From NCBI GenBank assembly GCA_935421135.1, contig OW285189.1:13537072-13601071 (forward strand): DNA of 64,000 nt. Reading direction: 5' to 3'. Both the position numbers and the translations under genes were made by a program. Below are positions 37,561 through 51,058 of the stretch, in pieces. The first letter of the stretch is position 1; every line of letters starts with the position of its first letter. Origin of the DNA: Bugulina stolonifera. Lineage: Eukaryota; Bryozoa; Gymnolaemata; Cheilostomatida; Bugulidae. The notes below the pieces were generated by a model. The model had not been told where the DNA came from and did not search any database. It saw nothing but the letters and a program-made list of their open reading frames with translations.

Positions 37561-37980
37561 GTGTATATATAGCATGCCCTGGCAGCACTTTCCTCCACCT
37601 GAATACCAAGCAGTTTATGACTGTCTCTAGAACATAGTACTGTTATGTGTGATATTGCTCTTTAGTAAATTATAGAGCTAAAGAGAGTTGTCCTCACATG
37701 CGAAGGTTTTATAGAATGGTGTTGTAGTTATCTTCTCCATGAAAGTTATCTTCTCATGGCGATAACTTCAGATATTCATAACATCATTACTTCGGTATCC
37801 CTAATTAGTTCTTTACCATAATTTTCATTTCGTATAATATTTTTTGTTCCATGAAAATGTGTATTGATGTTCAAAAGGTTTAATTTTTGCGGGCAGTTTT
37901 TACTTCATATGGTTTAGAGAGATGCATTTTATCAACTATGAACATTTTATCATCTTTGTGTCATAACTACATACATATTC

Positions 37981-38015
37981 AATAAACGTGTTTGAATAAT
38001 TCAAACACGTTTATT
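37981..38015. repeat. 17-bp-arm palindrome with AATAAA on both strands
   Basis: AATAAACGTGTTTGAAT at 37981-37997 is exactly complemented at 37999-38015 around one spacer base. Each strand therefore begins with a poly(A) signal hexamer. No gene ends nearby that I can identify. Confidence 0.85.
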
Positions 38016-39285
38016 TGTCACATCACAACCACACGTGGAATAGCCATCTGACCCTAGTGTTCAATAAAATAACGTCAATAAAGGGTGCGGTTACTGTTGT
38101 ATTTTACTATACTATTGTATCTGCCCAACAGTTTATAACAGTTATTGATGAATTGTATAGGTTGTCAAGAAATCCAGGCGTACAAAGTTGTCTTTGGGAA
38201 AACTAGTGTTTTACTGGAATATTTTTCGATTAATGTAGATGCCTTTCTGTTCTATACATGTAATAGTATTTACTATGGTATGATGAAATTCATCTCCCTA
38301 CATTACTATACTTGTCAATTATTAATTTGCATCATCATGATGATACTAATCTAATTAATTAGTGTGCTTAGAGATAAACATTATCTTGCTAACTAGTCAC
38401 TAGCTCACATGTCTAGCATGATGATATTTAACTATCTTTAAATAATGTTTCCTTACAGTTGCTACACAATTATTACGCTACTATTTTAAGGTTGCTTGAA
38501 CTGTAATATACCGGCTCCAAGGTAACAAAACTAGAAGAATACTCAATGCATTAATTATTCAGATAGAAGTGTTGAAGGGAGGAAGCTGATTGACAAGGTA
38601 TGTTTAGTACTTCAGTTACCTAGAGACTGATGCCTCAAGTGGTAACCCATGGCAACGGACATTTCTAAACAGATGTCTATTGAACTCTTCATTGATAGTA
38701 TACTCATTTAGCACATTCTACACTCTAAAGGAATTGCTTCATTGAGTGCAACTATAGGTTTCATACCGATACCACTGCGTTTATAAACATATCCATGTCA
38801 CTGTCTATGTCTATGACTAAGATCATTAACTTCATATCAGTGTCAATGTTGAAACGTGCTAATGCTTGTTTCCTGATATCTTATTTTTACAACGTGCTCA
38901 GCCATATCAACATGAATCAACTTTCAGCCAATGAGAGCTACGTATTTTGTCAGAAGTGTTCTAATAGCCCACTAATGTTCAGTTGATGTTCAATAAAAAC
39001 ACTCGACTCTAGTGTAGTATAAACAAACTAGTATTGGGTTTTTGACATGTGTAGGCTGTATGCTAAGATATTAACACTCAAACAATTACTTCATTCATTT
39101 TATTAAACGGTCTCGTGACTCTCCAACCGTGAACGGATCAGCATAAAGTGCGTGCGGTATCTAACGCTAGACTATTTGTATTTGATATATCACATAGGGC
39201 TCACTCAGTATACCTACTACCTATTATAGTCACTATCACACTCACGATAAATATAGAATTGTAGAAACGAAGGATTTTCTCTACA

Positions 39286-40840
39286 ATGGGGTTGATGAGG
39301 ATGCCGTGTTCCAGTAGCACATGTATACTCTGTGGAGTGATATTAACAGTGGCAGTTCTATACCAACCAGTTGGTGAGTATGAGTATAAGTGCCCATAAC
39401 TAACTCAGTGTTAGTACACTAAACAACCACTCCGCTGGTTTAGCTAGTAGTTAGTTGTGTGCAGGTTGTGTTATTGGGTGGGTACTTGTCTTTCTCCACG
39501 CTCTCTGCATTCTCTCCTAGTACTCCAATATATCGCCATTCATTAAACTATACTGTTTTGAAAACTGGTAGAAGTTCAATATTGGTATATCCTGATACAC
39601 ATTGAGTTACCCCTCCCTGTCACAAAGAACCCATTGTGAACAGTGATGGTAACATGAACACTTGACCTGCAGTGATGCAGTGAGTGTAGGCATAAATCCA
39701 AGTTGTACTTGAGGTTGTTTTATTAGAGTGTAAACTGATTATAGTCTACAGTTTGCAGTACGTAAGTCAAAACTAAACTTTTATTGCGAAGGAGAAGGGC
39801 TGGTTGGTAAATAGACATTTGCAACTGATTCCCCTTTTGGGGTTATCAGGCTTGCTTTAGAAACGGTTATTTTTCAAGTGAAATTTTTAAAAGCCACAGA
39901 ATTCACTTCACCCTCCCATGAGAACTACACTTAGTAAGCACATTGGTATTTATGATATGTAGACATAAGTCTGTGTTTGTTTAAAGTTCATATCAGCAAT
40001 TAGTTTCATTGCCAGGTAGTAAAAAGAAAATATGTACTCCCACTTTCCTTTTTATGAATGAGTATTTCCTCAGATCTGAACAGTACAACCAGATATCAAA
40101 CTGACTTTATACCAATATGTAAAATAATGACTAACTACATCAACAAGGTACTGAACTATTACTTGTTTGAACACTAGTTTGAATCCGGTCAATAATTAAA
40201 TGAGAATTTGATATGTTGAGATTTTATCTTCAATCAAATACTTATACTACACATGGCTGAATATACATTTAGTAAGCAACTAGTTACGAGAAGCTTCAAT
40301 AGGTTACACTTCTTTCACGTCACATATTATTGTTATTTGTTGCTAACTCTCTCTTAGTTCTGTTGCAATCAATCCTAGCATAATAGATTACATGATTAAT
40401 ACAAATCCTTGTTTACTAATATTGAATATTTGCTTTTTAAACACACCATTTTTTGCCAATATCTTAGAACATTCTAGGCGGTGCCTTCTTTGGCCCTCAG
40501 ACATGCTGGAGATCTGATGTAAATAAAAAGTAAGCCAAAGAATGAATGAAACATCAGCCCATAATACTCCCTGTGACTATTACTAAGCTTAGTGTGTACA
40601 TTGGACTATCAGATTATCACATTATGACTAGACAAAGTATATAAGATTATATTCAGTTATTCTCTAATACAATACCCTGGTATCTAAGTAGTTTGTATTC
40701 ATAGAGTATTACAGTAAGGTGTGTTGACCTCGGTTGACCTCTGGGTTGACCTCTGCGGATGTCAATAAATTCCATTCATTGCAGACAGCTATTATAGATG
40801 CTGCCCTGATAGAATAACCCATGTTATTCATCAGTGCTGA
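39286..40840 (+). CDS. Unrecognised small secreted or signal-anchored Cys protein, 4 exons
   Basis: I do not recognise this family. Exons 39286-39373, 40074-40147, 40468-40529 and 40789-40840 join in phase to 91 aa. Residues about 8-28 form a hydrophobic, Cys-containing signal peptide or anchor (CILCGVILTVAVLYQP). The remaining 60 residues include a glycosylation sequon (NST), C46, C67, and a C-terminal YYRCCPDRITHVIHQC. All junctions are GT-AG and the first is a strong GTGAGT donor. The last exon has two nearby acceptors: GCAG at 40781-40784 would end the protein as KQLL, whereas ACAG at 40785-40788 gives the Cys-rich end used here. A W-rich frame at 42092-42235 with a good acceptor is phase-compatible with exon 1 and could be an alternative last exon. 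The gene may be a small secreted factor, but only splice logic supports it. Confidence 0.5.
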
Positions 40841-43800
40841 TACCCCAATATGCAACACCTTTACCTCTGTGGTAGCCTATTTGGTTATAACTACAGCTTC
40901 ATTTCATAGTTTCACCTCCATGTATATACTACATGTATATGGATTTTCTCTTAGCTACAAACTCAGAAACAAAAACACTCTCTGAATGCAGTTTTATTCA
41001 AAATCTCTCTCCAAGCATGATTTTCTCCAGCTTGCCAACACTGTTGTAATGTGTAATGGGAATGCTTGCATTTTCCACTCCTCTTTGGAATGTCCATAGG
41101 AATAGGAATGTGATGTATAATATCAGTGGAGCAGTTATGCAGTAATGATAAACACATGTGACTTTCAGCCATCTGACCAACATTCCATCCATCATGTCTT
41201 GGTACTGCTGCGTTGTCAGACATGTGATTATCTGGTTAGTACAAGTAGAGGCCATCTGGCCTCAAATAGCTATGTACTCAAATATACAAACCTCATTTTA
41301 AACTTTTTAAGTTTCATCAGAACAAACTGATGGCAAGACAAAGTGTTTAGTACCACCTGCACCAATATGGTACTAAGTAGCATGGATTCTTGTTGGTAGT
41401 TGGTTGGTACAGGATTAATAACAATGGCATTCTTTGGTTTTCTACAACAGCTATGGTAACTTATACTCCTATGTTTACATTATGCACTAGTCATGGAAAT
41501 GCAGTGCATACGGATATGTTATGTAAATACACCAGTATAAGATATCCTGCCTTCACCATAATAGTGTATACCCAACTATTACACTGGCACCTACAGTGCA
41601 TTAATTGGAATAATAACAGTGGTTTGGTCCTGAATGTACCTGGGAATTCTTGACTGCAGACCTCTCTGTGACAATTGTAGTGTAGTTGTATGTGTAGGCC
41701 TATGTGGAGTTGTAGTCACATGGTACATATAGTTTGCCAGGGAAATTATTTAGATAGACTAAAATTTGAGTTCAATAATGTTTGTGGATTAACAATATTA
41801 TCTACAATAGAATTGCTGGTGATTAGTGATTACACAAGCAGGAAGAGTGTTACCCAACAGTAACAGTAGAAAGTCACACTTCCTCCTCGAGACTGATTGA
41901 CTGACTAGTTGCAATCATATGCTGCAGAGCTGATAAATTATCGACTTCATTACTGGACAAAGTCATAACACACACACCATGTGGTCTGGAGTCTCTTCCA
42001 GGCCTGTGGGTGTATCTCTCATCTCAACCACATGACTTGGATGACTTTTAAATGCTAAATAATAATTCCACACATCTCTGTTTTCCTCCAGCTGCGTGGT
42101 CTGTATACACATACTTTGGTCACTGGTTGTTATACATTCCTTGGAACTATGACTGGACTCTGGCATGCTGGGGAAATATATGCAATCAATATTTTCATCA
42201 AATGACTTCTGCTGATAGCTGTATCATGATATAAGTGAACTTCTATAATCTTCATATCTACACCTTCTAAATATAATTTATGTCAATAACTACATTATTT
42301 TCTAATTTACTAATTTTATATTAAATATGTACAGGACTACAAGAGTTGTAAATACATGGAATTAGGACAGTTAACTGTCCCCAAGGGTATGTGTATTGTA
42401 TATAATTATATGATAAGGAGATGCTGACTGCAAGTTACAATCTGTTGGTGAAATAACTCCTTACAAGTAGTGCTACATTGCAGCATGTGCTGTAGTATAG
42501 TATTCTAACTGTATAGTATAATTATTTTGATTTTGCTAATGAATGCAGTTAATTAATTGACTAATGAATTGATTTTCTTTATTGCTATATTTATACAACC
42601 TATTATTAGACCAATACTCACTGTTCCTTTTTCAACTCTCATGTGAATTTCAAAGTAGATATACCAGTAATAATAACATGTCTAATAGGAGAAAATACTA
42701 CAACCAAAAGACTGTGGGCTCAGCTCTCTGCTATGTTGTCCTACATCACATGTACATGACAATACAACAACTAATACATGTACCTTGTTTCCACATAAAT
42801 ATTATGCAAATAGCTGCATGATGGAGTTGGCAGCAAACCAACATTATTTTATTACTACAGCATGTTAATTACCTGCTCACTAATTTATCGCTTGCACAGA
42901 GAAAGCTACCATATGAAATGTATATTTATATGCTACCATTACTTGATCCTTCACCAAAATATTACATTAGTTGAGGCATGTTTAGGGCCCAAAGTCTATA
43001 AACTCCGCAGAGGAGATCATTGGTTGACTCCAATTTTGCAGTTTTATCTGAATAAGTTGAGCCTTCTGCTACTTGTCAAAAATTTTCATTTACAAAGTTG
43101 TCATAAGCTATACAGTGTCTTTCCTGAGGCTGGTCACCTCTCACTACACATACGTAGCTACTGAGTCATTCATTCAGTTGCCAGTCCTGGAATGTATGAG
43201 GTAATACCGACGACAAAACAATATACGAAATCATAAATAAACAAAAGGTAACTTCACAATAAATAATTGAGTTCAGGTATACCAGCCCACTTTTTTGTCT
43301 TGTTAATTATAAACATTGCAAAATCCAATAAATGAGTTTATGAACAATGAACTTTCTAGTGTTCCCGACCAACCAGGGTCTAGAGATGTGATCAATGACT
43401 GTTAGTTCCTTAGTACCATTGGTGGAGTATGCCTATGGCCTACATATTATCATCCGGTTTATTACTATAACATGTTCTACTATAATAATACACTCCCAAT
43501 TGCTCACTAATATGTGTAGCTTCCTGATATGGATTATGATATCATAGATATAATATTCCGCATTTCTTTGAAAATTTAGCCGCTGCCTGGTACTATTACG
43601 TCACAACTTACATACAACACTACTACATTACAACACCACTACACTACAACACTACTATAACTACTACTACAACTACTACTACAACACTACTACAACTACT
43701 ACATTACAACATTACTACACTACCACACAACTACTACATGTTATTATAGTACAATAAGGCAAAATGGGTTGAGTGTACTTTTACCATCTATGATGATTAA

Positions 43801-45132
43801 ATATACAATATAATGTCAAATCTCTATGTGTATTGTATTGCACACTGAGCACTAGTCATTGTTCAAAGTAAATTATCAAAAAGTAGCAAATTCATTCTTA
43901 CTAATTTATTTTTTGTAATGTTATTCTATCCACAACTTTCTCAGGTTTGTGGTATAAATATAGTAGGACGTAGCATATCCTGTGTGATTAGCATAATGTT
44001 GAACAGTTGATTCAATGTAACACTCGCTACCACTGCACTAGACTCACCCATCACAATCATAAAAACCAAACAAATGTCTCATTCCACTCATTTATAGAGT
44101 GTATTTAAAATAATAATATTATATATTTAGAATATTGTTGTTATTTGTAAACAAACCACCCAGAAGTACATGTAGGCTACTACATACAAGTACATGGCGG
44201 CAGGATATTTATTTATGTATATGTATATGTATACTATGTTGATTAGGACCTTGTTTTAAAAGTAGCAAACAAAACTTACTGATTTGAATAATTTATTCAT
44301 TCACTTTCACAAAGCTTGGAAACTGAGTAAAATAAGTATTTTTTGTAACAAACAAACAAACATTTTGACAAGCAGTAAAACAAGCACTGATATGTGTACA
44401 TTGCCACTGGCTTCACAAGCATTAATTTACTGCATGTGAACATTCTATAAAATTATACATGGTACAAGGTTATATAGTGTGGGAACCAAGTATAAGTAGG
44501 TGGTAAATTTAAAATTTGTTGAAATAACATAAAATTACATAAGACAATTGGGGGTTATGCTGGTCTACTTCCACTGTAACCAAGTCAGTACAGTTATGTA
44601 ACATGGGGCAAATATCCATACTAACATAGAATTAGCATTGGGGTTTTGAGTGTGGACAACTGTTATCTGTAGAAGTATTTAGTTTAATTACTATTATAAA
44701 CTACACCCCCCCCCCCCTCTGCTCACTACATTATCAATTCAACATGTGAACAGACAATAGCTGTACTATATTACAAACACTGAAATAAGGAAGAATTTCT
44801 GTCATTACATTGGTTGCTGTGTAATTTATTTAGCAGTAAACAAAGAATATTACATGTTACTCTATCAGAATGCTTCCTGTTCAGTATATAAACTGATGGT
44901 TGGCTCTCATGTAGACAGTCTGTTAGGAGGTGGTATCAACGCTAGTCAGAGCTCTGTTAGTCTATACATTCAGTAACGATCAATAAATAATTGTGAATTC
45001 ACTGATTAAACAATCGAAACCTGCTGTTTACAGATAAAAACTTCTGATAGGATACTTGCTGAAATATTTATAAATATTTTATATTATACAAATTCATTCG
45101 CAGCGCTAACATTCGCACATAGCTACTGAAAC
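40841..45132. other. Intergenic or uncertain region with microsatellites
   Basis: No recognisable exons apart from the candidate at 42092-42235. A short phase-open segment at 42335-42386, flanked by TACAG and GTATGT, is too small to judge. An ACTACTACA-type trinucleotide-rich microsatellite covers about 43613-43735, and a 12-base C run lies at 44706-44717. Confidence 0.45.
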
Positions 45133-48100
45133 ATGGAGTATAGTAGGGTACGCCAACTTTATGCTGCGATATATATTTTGGGTTTACTTATGGAAGGTAA
45201 GCTATAACATAAACAAAGCGGTGTGTGTAACAAAACACAAAATAAGTATCATGGTATAGTTTATCTTGTGACAGCACTTTGCTTGGGAATGTTTGATCAG
45301 ATATATTTGGGTCATAATATAAGATTTTAGAAATTATTCATATAGGCAACTGTATAATATATGACTATGGTACTAGTTACCATGTCCAACGATGAATGTG
45401 CGATATCACTGTGTGGTATTTTCTCATTTATAAACTTCGTCATAATTTATTACTTCACACTTTCGTCATCTAGCAGTAAATTTAGTTAAAACTTTCCTTT
45501 GATAGACATAGTGGTTTAGAAGTTGAAACTAGTGCATTTATAGCTAGTAGGTAAAGAACTGAAGCTACCATTTTACTAATGCTGTGAATATTCTGTATTA
45601 TTATAGGTGCTTGTATGCGGTCCTCCACTCAGCAGTCCAGCGATGCCGACGAATCCATTCCAGTCACAACAGAACTACCCAATTACATAGAAGTATCAAA
45701 CTGTTCACGTAATCAAACGATAACCAAAGGTTGTAGGAGGAATGGCTTTTGCAGCGCTCATACTAACGTCATAGACAACTCTGTCACCTTACATTGCATG
45801 TAAGTACTAGGCCTACAATAATTCCATAGTCTCTTCAGTATGTTGTTTGATTGGGGACAGTGCCCAAAAACAAGAAACCAGTGTAAACTCGAGTTATGAC
45901 AAATGGTATTACTTTTGTTTCAACAATTTGTTAGGATCTCAAACCAATTGCAGTTGCAATGCGGGGCAAGCTGTAAGCTGAATGAAATATTTTTTTGCTA
46001 ATTTTAGGCTATTTTGGTATATGCATTGGCCTACAATTTATTATTATGCAGTTAAATACCACATCTGCATCCTTGCCGCTGTCGATTAGGTTTACTTGTT
46101 TTTAATATACCAAAAAAAATACCCAAAATTCTAGAGTGAGTTATTCAATTAATTTCTTCTCTTGGCATTTTGGAGTCTGGAGTCATTGATGCTTTCCCAT
46201 GTCATGTTTTCTAGTAACATTAGATAGTATTTACTATATAAGCAACAGGAACATTTAGTCATTGTATCTCCAACTTTTACTATAAAGTTTGGGGCGGTTC
46301 ATTATAATCATACTCTCTACATAACCTGGGGCCCAGATCACCCACTTTCATAGTGTTCATGACCTCATTGTGTACATTGCACACAGGTACGCTGCTGATA
46401 TATACAAATCTTTATACTGTGGGTGTTGGATTAATAATAGATAAGCCCAGTGTAGTATTATAATGGCATACCAGTGTACTAGGCTACTAATGTGATTCAA
46501 TACTATACATTGTACTATGTAATTCCCCTGTCACCAGATAACTTGCACCCAGCTGATGCTTAGCATATGACTCAATTTAGTTCCGGCACTGCTGTCTACC
46601 CAACCATGCCTAGATCACTTGCCTTTTTACTACTACCTGACTAATGAGAAGGACATCAAGTATAGACTGTCTCCCTTCACCTTTTCTATGTTTGGATAGT
46701 AGGCCCCTCTATTGTATATAATGTATTTATGTGTATGTAAATTGCGAACAAACACTGGTTATGGTACAGTTATATAATAATGATACCCATAGCACAAGAC
46801 TAATTCAGAACCTACATGTAACTGGCCTGGCAAAGTGCTATAACAAAATTGGCTTGGTGTCAATTTCTTATAGAGTTATTATTCTATTAGGAGTTGCCCT
46901 CTCATAGGACACAAAAGATAGGTATTACGACTGCACTGCATTCATTTGTCTTATTATACAATATGGTCATGAATGTTTCGGTGTTTTAGATGTAGTGGAA
47001 GGTTTACTGGCAATCTATGTGAAAGGTTATCGAGGCGTGGACGTAAGTTTTGTATATGCAGCACTTTAATCGTAACTCTATACTTTCAACTTTACCAAAG
47101 CCCATATACAGCGGCTCTCCTCTTAGCAAGGGACTCTTCTCTATCTAATATGTGCACATATGATGTCTCTTATGTCTACAACACCATCTAAATAGTTTAC
47201 ACTCTACGCATAACCCTACAAATTACACGTGTATATAATGCACTTAATTACTTACTATTTACATGTCTAACTCTTGTTTGGTGTTTCTCTAACTTACAGT
47301 TTACATCTGGTGAGATGCACCTAGTCAGCCAATCACAAAGTACTCGTATATTTGTGATTCCTGTCACGAGGAATCTTTTCTTCATACTGTCTCTATATAA
47401 CCAACCTTGAACATGTGTATAACTTAATATTAATTTTAGCAGCGACTCAAACAACTGAAAGAATCGTACCGGCCAGTACCATTGCAGTGGCTGTTACGGC
47501 TGTCGTGGTCGGACTCGTCGTTGTACTAGTGGTTGCCATAGTTTGCAAGTAAGAAACAAATATCTTTTTTTTCAGCGACAGAATAAATATACCTTTTCAA
47601 TGACAGCTTGCCAGTTTTTTGGCTTGTTTATCAGTTTAGTAGAGTCAAGTTATTTGACTTTCTTTGTACTCCAGCAAAATTCAGGTATTTACTCCACATG
47701 TGTTTTTACTAACAATAGATTAAAAAGTAGCACAATCTTTCTGGGATGGGAATGTACATGTATATTTATCCGTACTCTCACTTGACTCCTATTGGTGCAT
47801 TGGAATTACATGTTACCTATCTATATAACACACTCTCTGGTGTCTGGGATATACTTTTAGTTTAGAGCTGCGAATTGTAAATGATGAAACCAGTAGTCAT
47901 TATATTGCTAAAATACTACTGTGTCATAAACTTGCTGTACTGCACTGTACCATACCTTGTCAAGTCGTTCAGTACTGTACTGCATATTTAGATTACGAAA
48001 CAGACAGGATGTCGCAAACCGACGTCTACAGGTACAGATCCAGAACCAGCGGAACGGTGTCGGGTCATCAGTTTGTACAGGCGGCCAGGGGGAGGGGCAT

Positions 48101-49152
48101 GTAAGTATCAATCGATAATCTTATTGTAACTTTGTAGGATATCAGGCATAATATATCATGGAGTTATAATTTTCACTGTGCCAAGTTCTCTAACTGATTA
48201 TCAGATGTAATAAATTGTAATTTCCTTCAACTACTCGCTTTGCCTGGTGATGGTAGTTTTACCTTTGATGAAAAGATTTTGGAGTTGTGCCACTATTGCT
48301 ATATTATATTGGGAGCAGATAATTCCATAACTACTCATTTGCTATCATTGTAATAATTACCATGCATGACCTAAAGAGGATTGCTAGTCATTGATGCTTT
48401 GTTTGCTATAGGACAATTTAGCTGGGCCAACTGCCACAAATACCTCACGTGTGGTATCACTGAGTTATATAGGTATATAAACCAAATATCCATCTAACGT
48501 CAGTCACTGCTTATTTGTGTTGCTTCCATGGTTTATGGTTATAAATAATAGTAAACTCATACACCTTGTTATTTCATTATTTTCTTCTCCTAATTGGTTT
48601 ATGGATGGGTAGATAGTAGTCAGTAAGGTACTGGTGCTGGGGTTTTATAGTATAGGTTTAGTCCATTATGTTATAGTTATTCATATACCTCTAATGTATT
48701 GTAATAATGATCTTTTTGGTGGATGTTCTGGTAAAGACAGTGGTTGCCTGTTTATATCTCAATGGTGGTTTCTATGAGTGTAGATGTCGGTGTTGGTAAT
48801 TGCAGTATTGATCCAACTTAAATACTATGACACTATAATAGTCTCAACATTATGTTATGTCTATAATTCCGTAGTATGGATTAGAGATTTGTCTCTCCTT
48901 GGCCGACTCATGCTCATTGAACAGATAACTCCCTAAGTTTATTTATCACTATAATTTGCAACCTTGCTTTCCTGACCTTTTACTACATTCACAGTTTATC
49001 ATCATTTTACAGAGATGTCTACACTTTTAGCACGAATGCGTACACGACCTTATTCTTACCATCTGTAGGTGAATACCAAAATCCCTGAACAAACTGAGCT
49101 CTTGCACATGGATAAAGTAGAGAACAATAATACTGGACTCCCCGATGTGTGA
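45133..49152 (+). CDS. Membrane-anchored EGF-like growth-factor precursor, 6 exons
   Basis: Exons 45133-45196, 45607-45799, 46990-47042, 47440-47548, 47992-48100 and 49069-49152 join in phase to 203 aa. Order of parts: signal peptide (residues 1-24), Ser/Thr-rich propeptide, one EGF module with cysteines 54, 64, 70, 85, 87 and 96 (CX9CX5CX14CXCX8C, with RRNGFC and GRFTGNLCE), a basic stretch LSRR at 99-102, a 22-residue helix at about 117-139 rich in Val/Ala, and a 64-residue cytoplasmic tail ending GLPDV. Sequons occur at N53 and N57. This is the architecture of EGF-receptor ligands such as TGF-alpha and HB-EGF. The phase-2 intron between Cys4 and Cys5 (45799/46990) is, as I recall, also a trait of those genes. 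The loops are slightly longer than the usual CX7CX4-5CX10-13CXCX8C. Receptor binding is inferred. An AATAAA sits two bases after the stop. Confidence 0.78.
47434..47442 (+). promoter_or_regulatory. NAGNAG tandem acceptor of the EGF-like gene
   Basis: Exon 4 is preceded by TTTTAGCAG. Either AG keeps the frame; using the second drops one residue in the juxtamembrane stalk (P-A versus P alone), close to the likely ectodomain cleavage region. Confidence 0.55.
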
Positions 49153-51058
49153 TAATAAAGACTATGATACTACCCCAACCATCTATGAATACTCACTCCT
49201 TACTTTGACACTACTACACACATCTCACTACGCTGTAAGACTGTTCATTGGTGGTGGTAGTTTGATATCTTAACTGAGGAATCTAGTCAATTTGTCTGTA
49301 TTTATACCTGTGTATAGCATGAACTCAAATGCAGCTCTAGTATTTATATACATGTATTACTCATAATTATGCTATGCTATCTTTTTTGTATCATCAACTC
49401 CACTAGCCTATGTTGGCTGTATGCATCTGTATTCCTTGTATGTAGGTGCTGGCTCATAGGCCTAATAGTAACAATCGTGTCAGAATTATAAATTGTGTTC
49501 CTTTACTACTACAGCATTATTATTTATGGGGAAGTCCTGAGCATGTTGCTATTCCTTATTTATCATAATAATATATTTATTTTGTGGGGTGAATTATTAC
49601 AAATTCCTGATGCATGCTATTCTCAATTATCAATGTTTTTTATTCTTTTTCTTTATTTGATATTTATCCCATCTTTCATCTTTAAAAAAGCACAAGCTCT
49701 CTCTTTGCTATCATTTTTCTCATTACTATTGTGTATAAGAGTAGTAACGTACAAAGGCAAAAATACTTAATTTTACTGTCTTATATTTAAGTTGAAACGA
49801 AAGGCTCCTACTGAATTGTAACCTACATTATCTCACAGAACAAGCATAGGTGATAGAATTTATTATTTTTCCTTCACCCTGATATTATACTTTTTCTTTT
49901 GTTCACTGCTACTACTTCCTGTTTATTAACATTCAGTGCTTATAGAATTTGAAAATATCATGTTCAGACCAGTAATAAAACTTGATAATACCATATTTAT
50001 CGTATTCTTCTTATTTATAGCAATTATGATCCAGCAATGGTATGCTAATATAAAATATTGATGTTATTACACATGCAACCAGGTTTATAACTCAGTACAT
50101 GGTTACTGCTTGCATAATATTATTGTTACATAATAAAACAATAGTGTTTCTAAAAATAGTTCTTTCATCAACAAATTAATAATAGTTATTGATGTAAGGA
50201 AATGCAACCCTTACAAGAAGACAACTCTGCAATGTACATCCCTGACATGAAAGCTTTTGTACCTCAAGTCTAAAGACAATTCCTGGTCTATTCTAGAAAA
50301 GATGGTGTATTAGATAATAGTAAGTTAATGGTTTCATTGATGCCAATTTGGTATCTCCTTTGAGAATGCAGAGTTTGGTGTGGTGTGACCGGCATCATGA
50401 GAAATTATTTTTGCTAATAAATGAAACAGCAACAGTGCTGATGGTTTAGTATTTTTTTTAGTTCATTTTTAGATGGATGTTATCATAGTGATATGATCAT
50501 GCACTAACTCAAAGAAGCTCCTCCATCTAGGATTATCATTGCTCTCTGGTTCTGTAAAGGTCTCTCTGATAGTGAACTAAAATTTTGGTCACCGCAGCCC
50601 AAATGCTGAATCTCCATGATTTTCACCAAAGACGTTTATTGTGACGGCTCTAATTTTCACTAGTGGAACTTGGCAACCCCTGCCTCCAAATCCAACCCAA
50701 TTAGTGTATGACTGTATAATATTGTTGTGGTATTTGCATGGAAGTTGTGCCCTCAATGCTAAAATTGCTTCAGCCACATAAACAGACAACTTCTGCAGGA
50801 TCCATATGCGTAAATCCTTTCGAAAATTAATTTTGCCATGAGATAGCCAATGAACATGCCAGATTTTGAAACAGACCAATGGAAACGTATTTTTGTCACG
50901 TGACCTTGTCCCTGTGTAACAATGGAGAAAGCCAAAGAAATTTGGAAAGTTACGTTTTAGGTATAATCTTCAACCCGGCTATTTTTGTGTAATAGTGTGC
51001 CATGATGAGTGATATTTAGTGTTAACTTTACACCAGTTGCTGAGAAGACAAACAAAAA
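49153..51058. other. Spacer between EGF-like gene and CECR2-like gene
   Basis: No supported gene. A 96-codon minus-strand frame at 50589-50879 has balanced composition but no motif I can name. The last few hundred bases should contain the CECR2-like promoter and 5'UTR; a short upstream frame starting with the ATG at about 50922 ends after 12 codons. Confidence 0.45.

Larger units (their letters stand above)
34106..39285. other. Gene-poor region with hairpins and a hAT-like end
   Basis: I recognise no coding exons in 5.2 kb. The short open frames at 34795-35001, 35231-35443, 37000-37218, 38015-38354 and 38795-38986 lack splice-supported continuation and family motifs. Structure present: a possible hAT-type terminus near 34683, a 10-bp-arm hairpin around AGCCTTAGTT at 35.36-35.41 kb, three clustered hairpins at 37455-37560 and a 17-bp-arm palindrome at 37981-38015. 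Confidence 0.55.

Noticed and set aside
50589..50879. 96-codon minus-strand frame upstream of the CECR2-like gene
   Set aside because: Reasonable composition but no motif, no partner exon and no recognisable family; left as unexplained.
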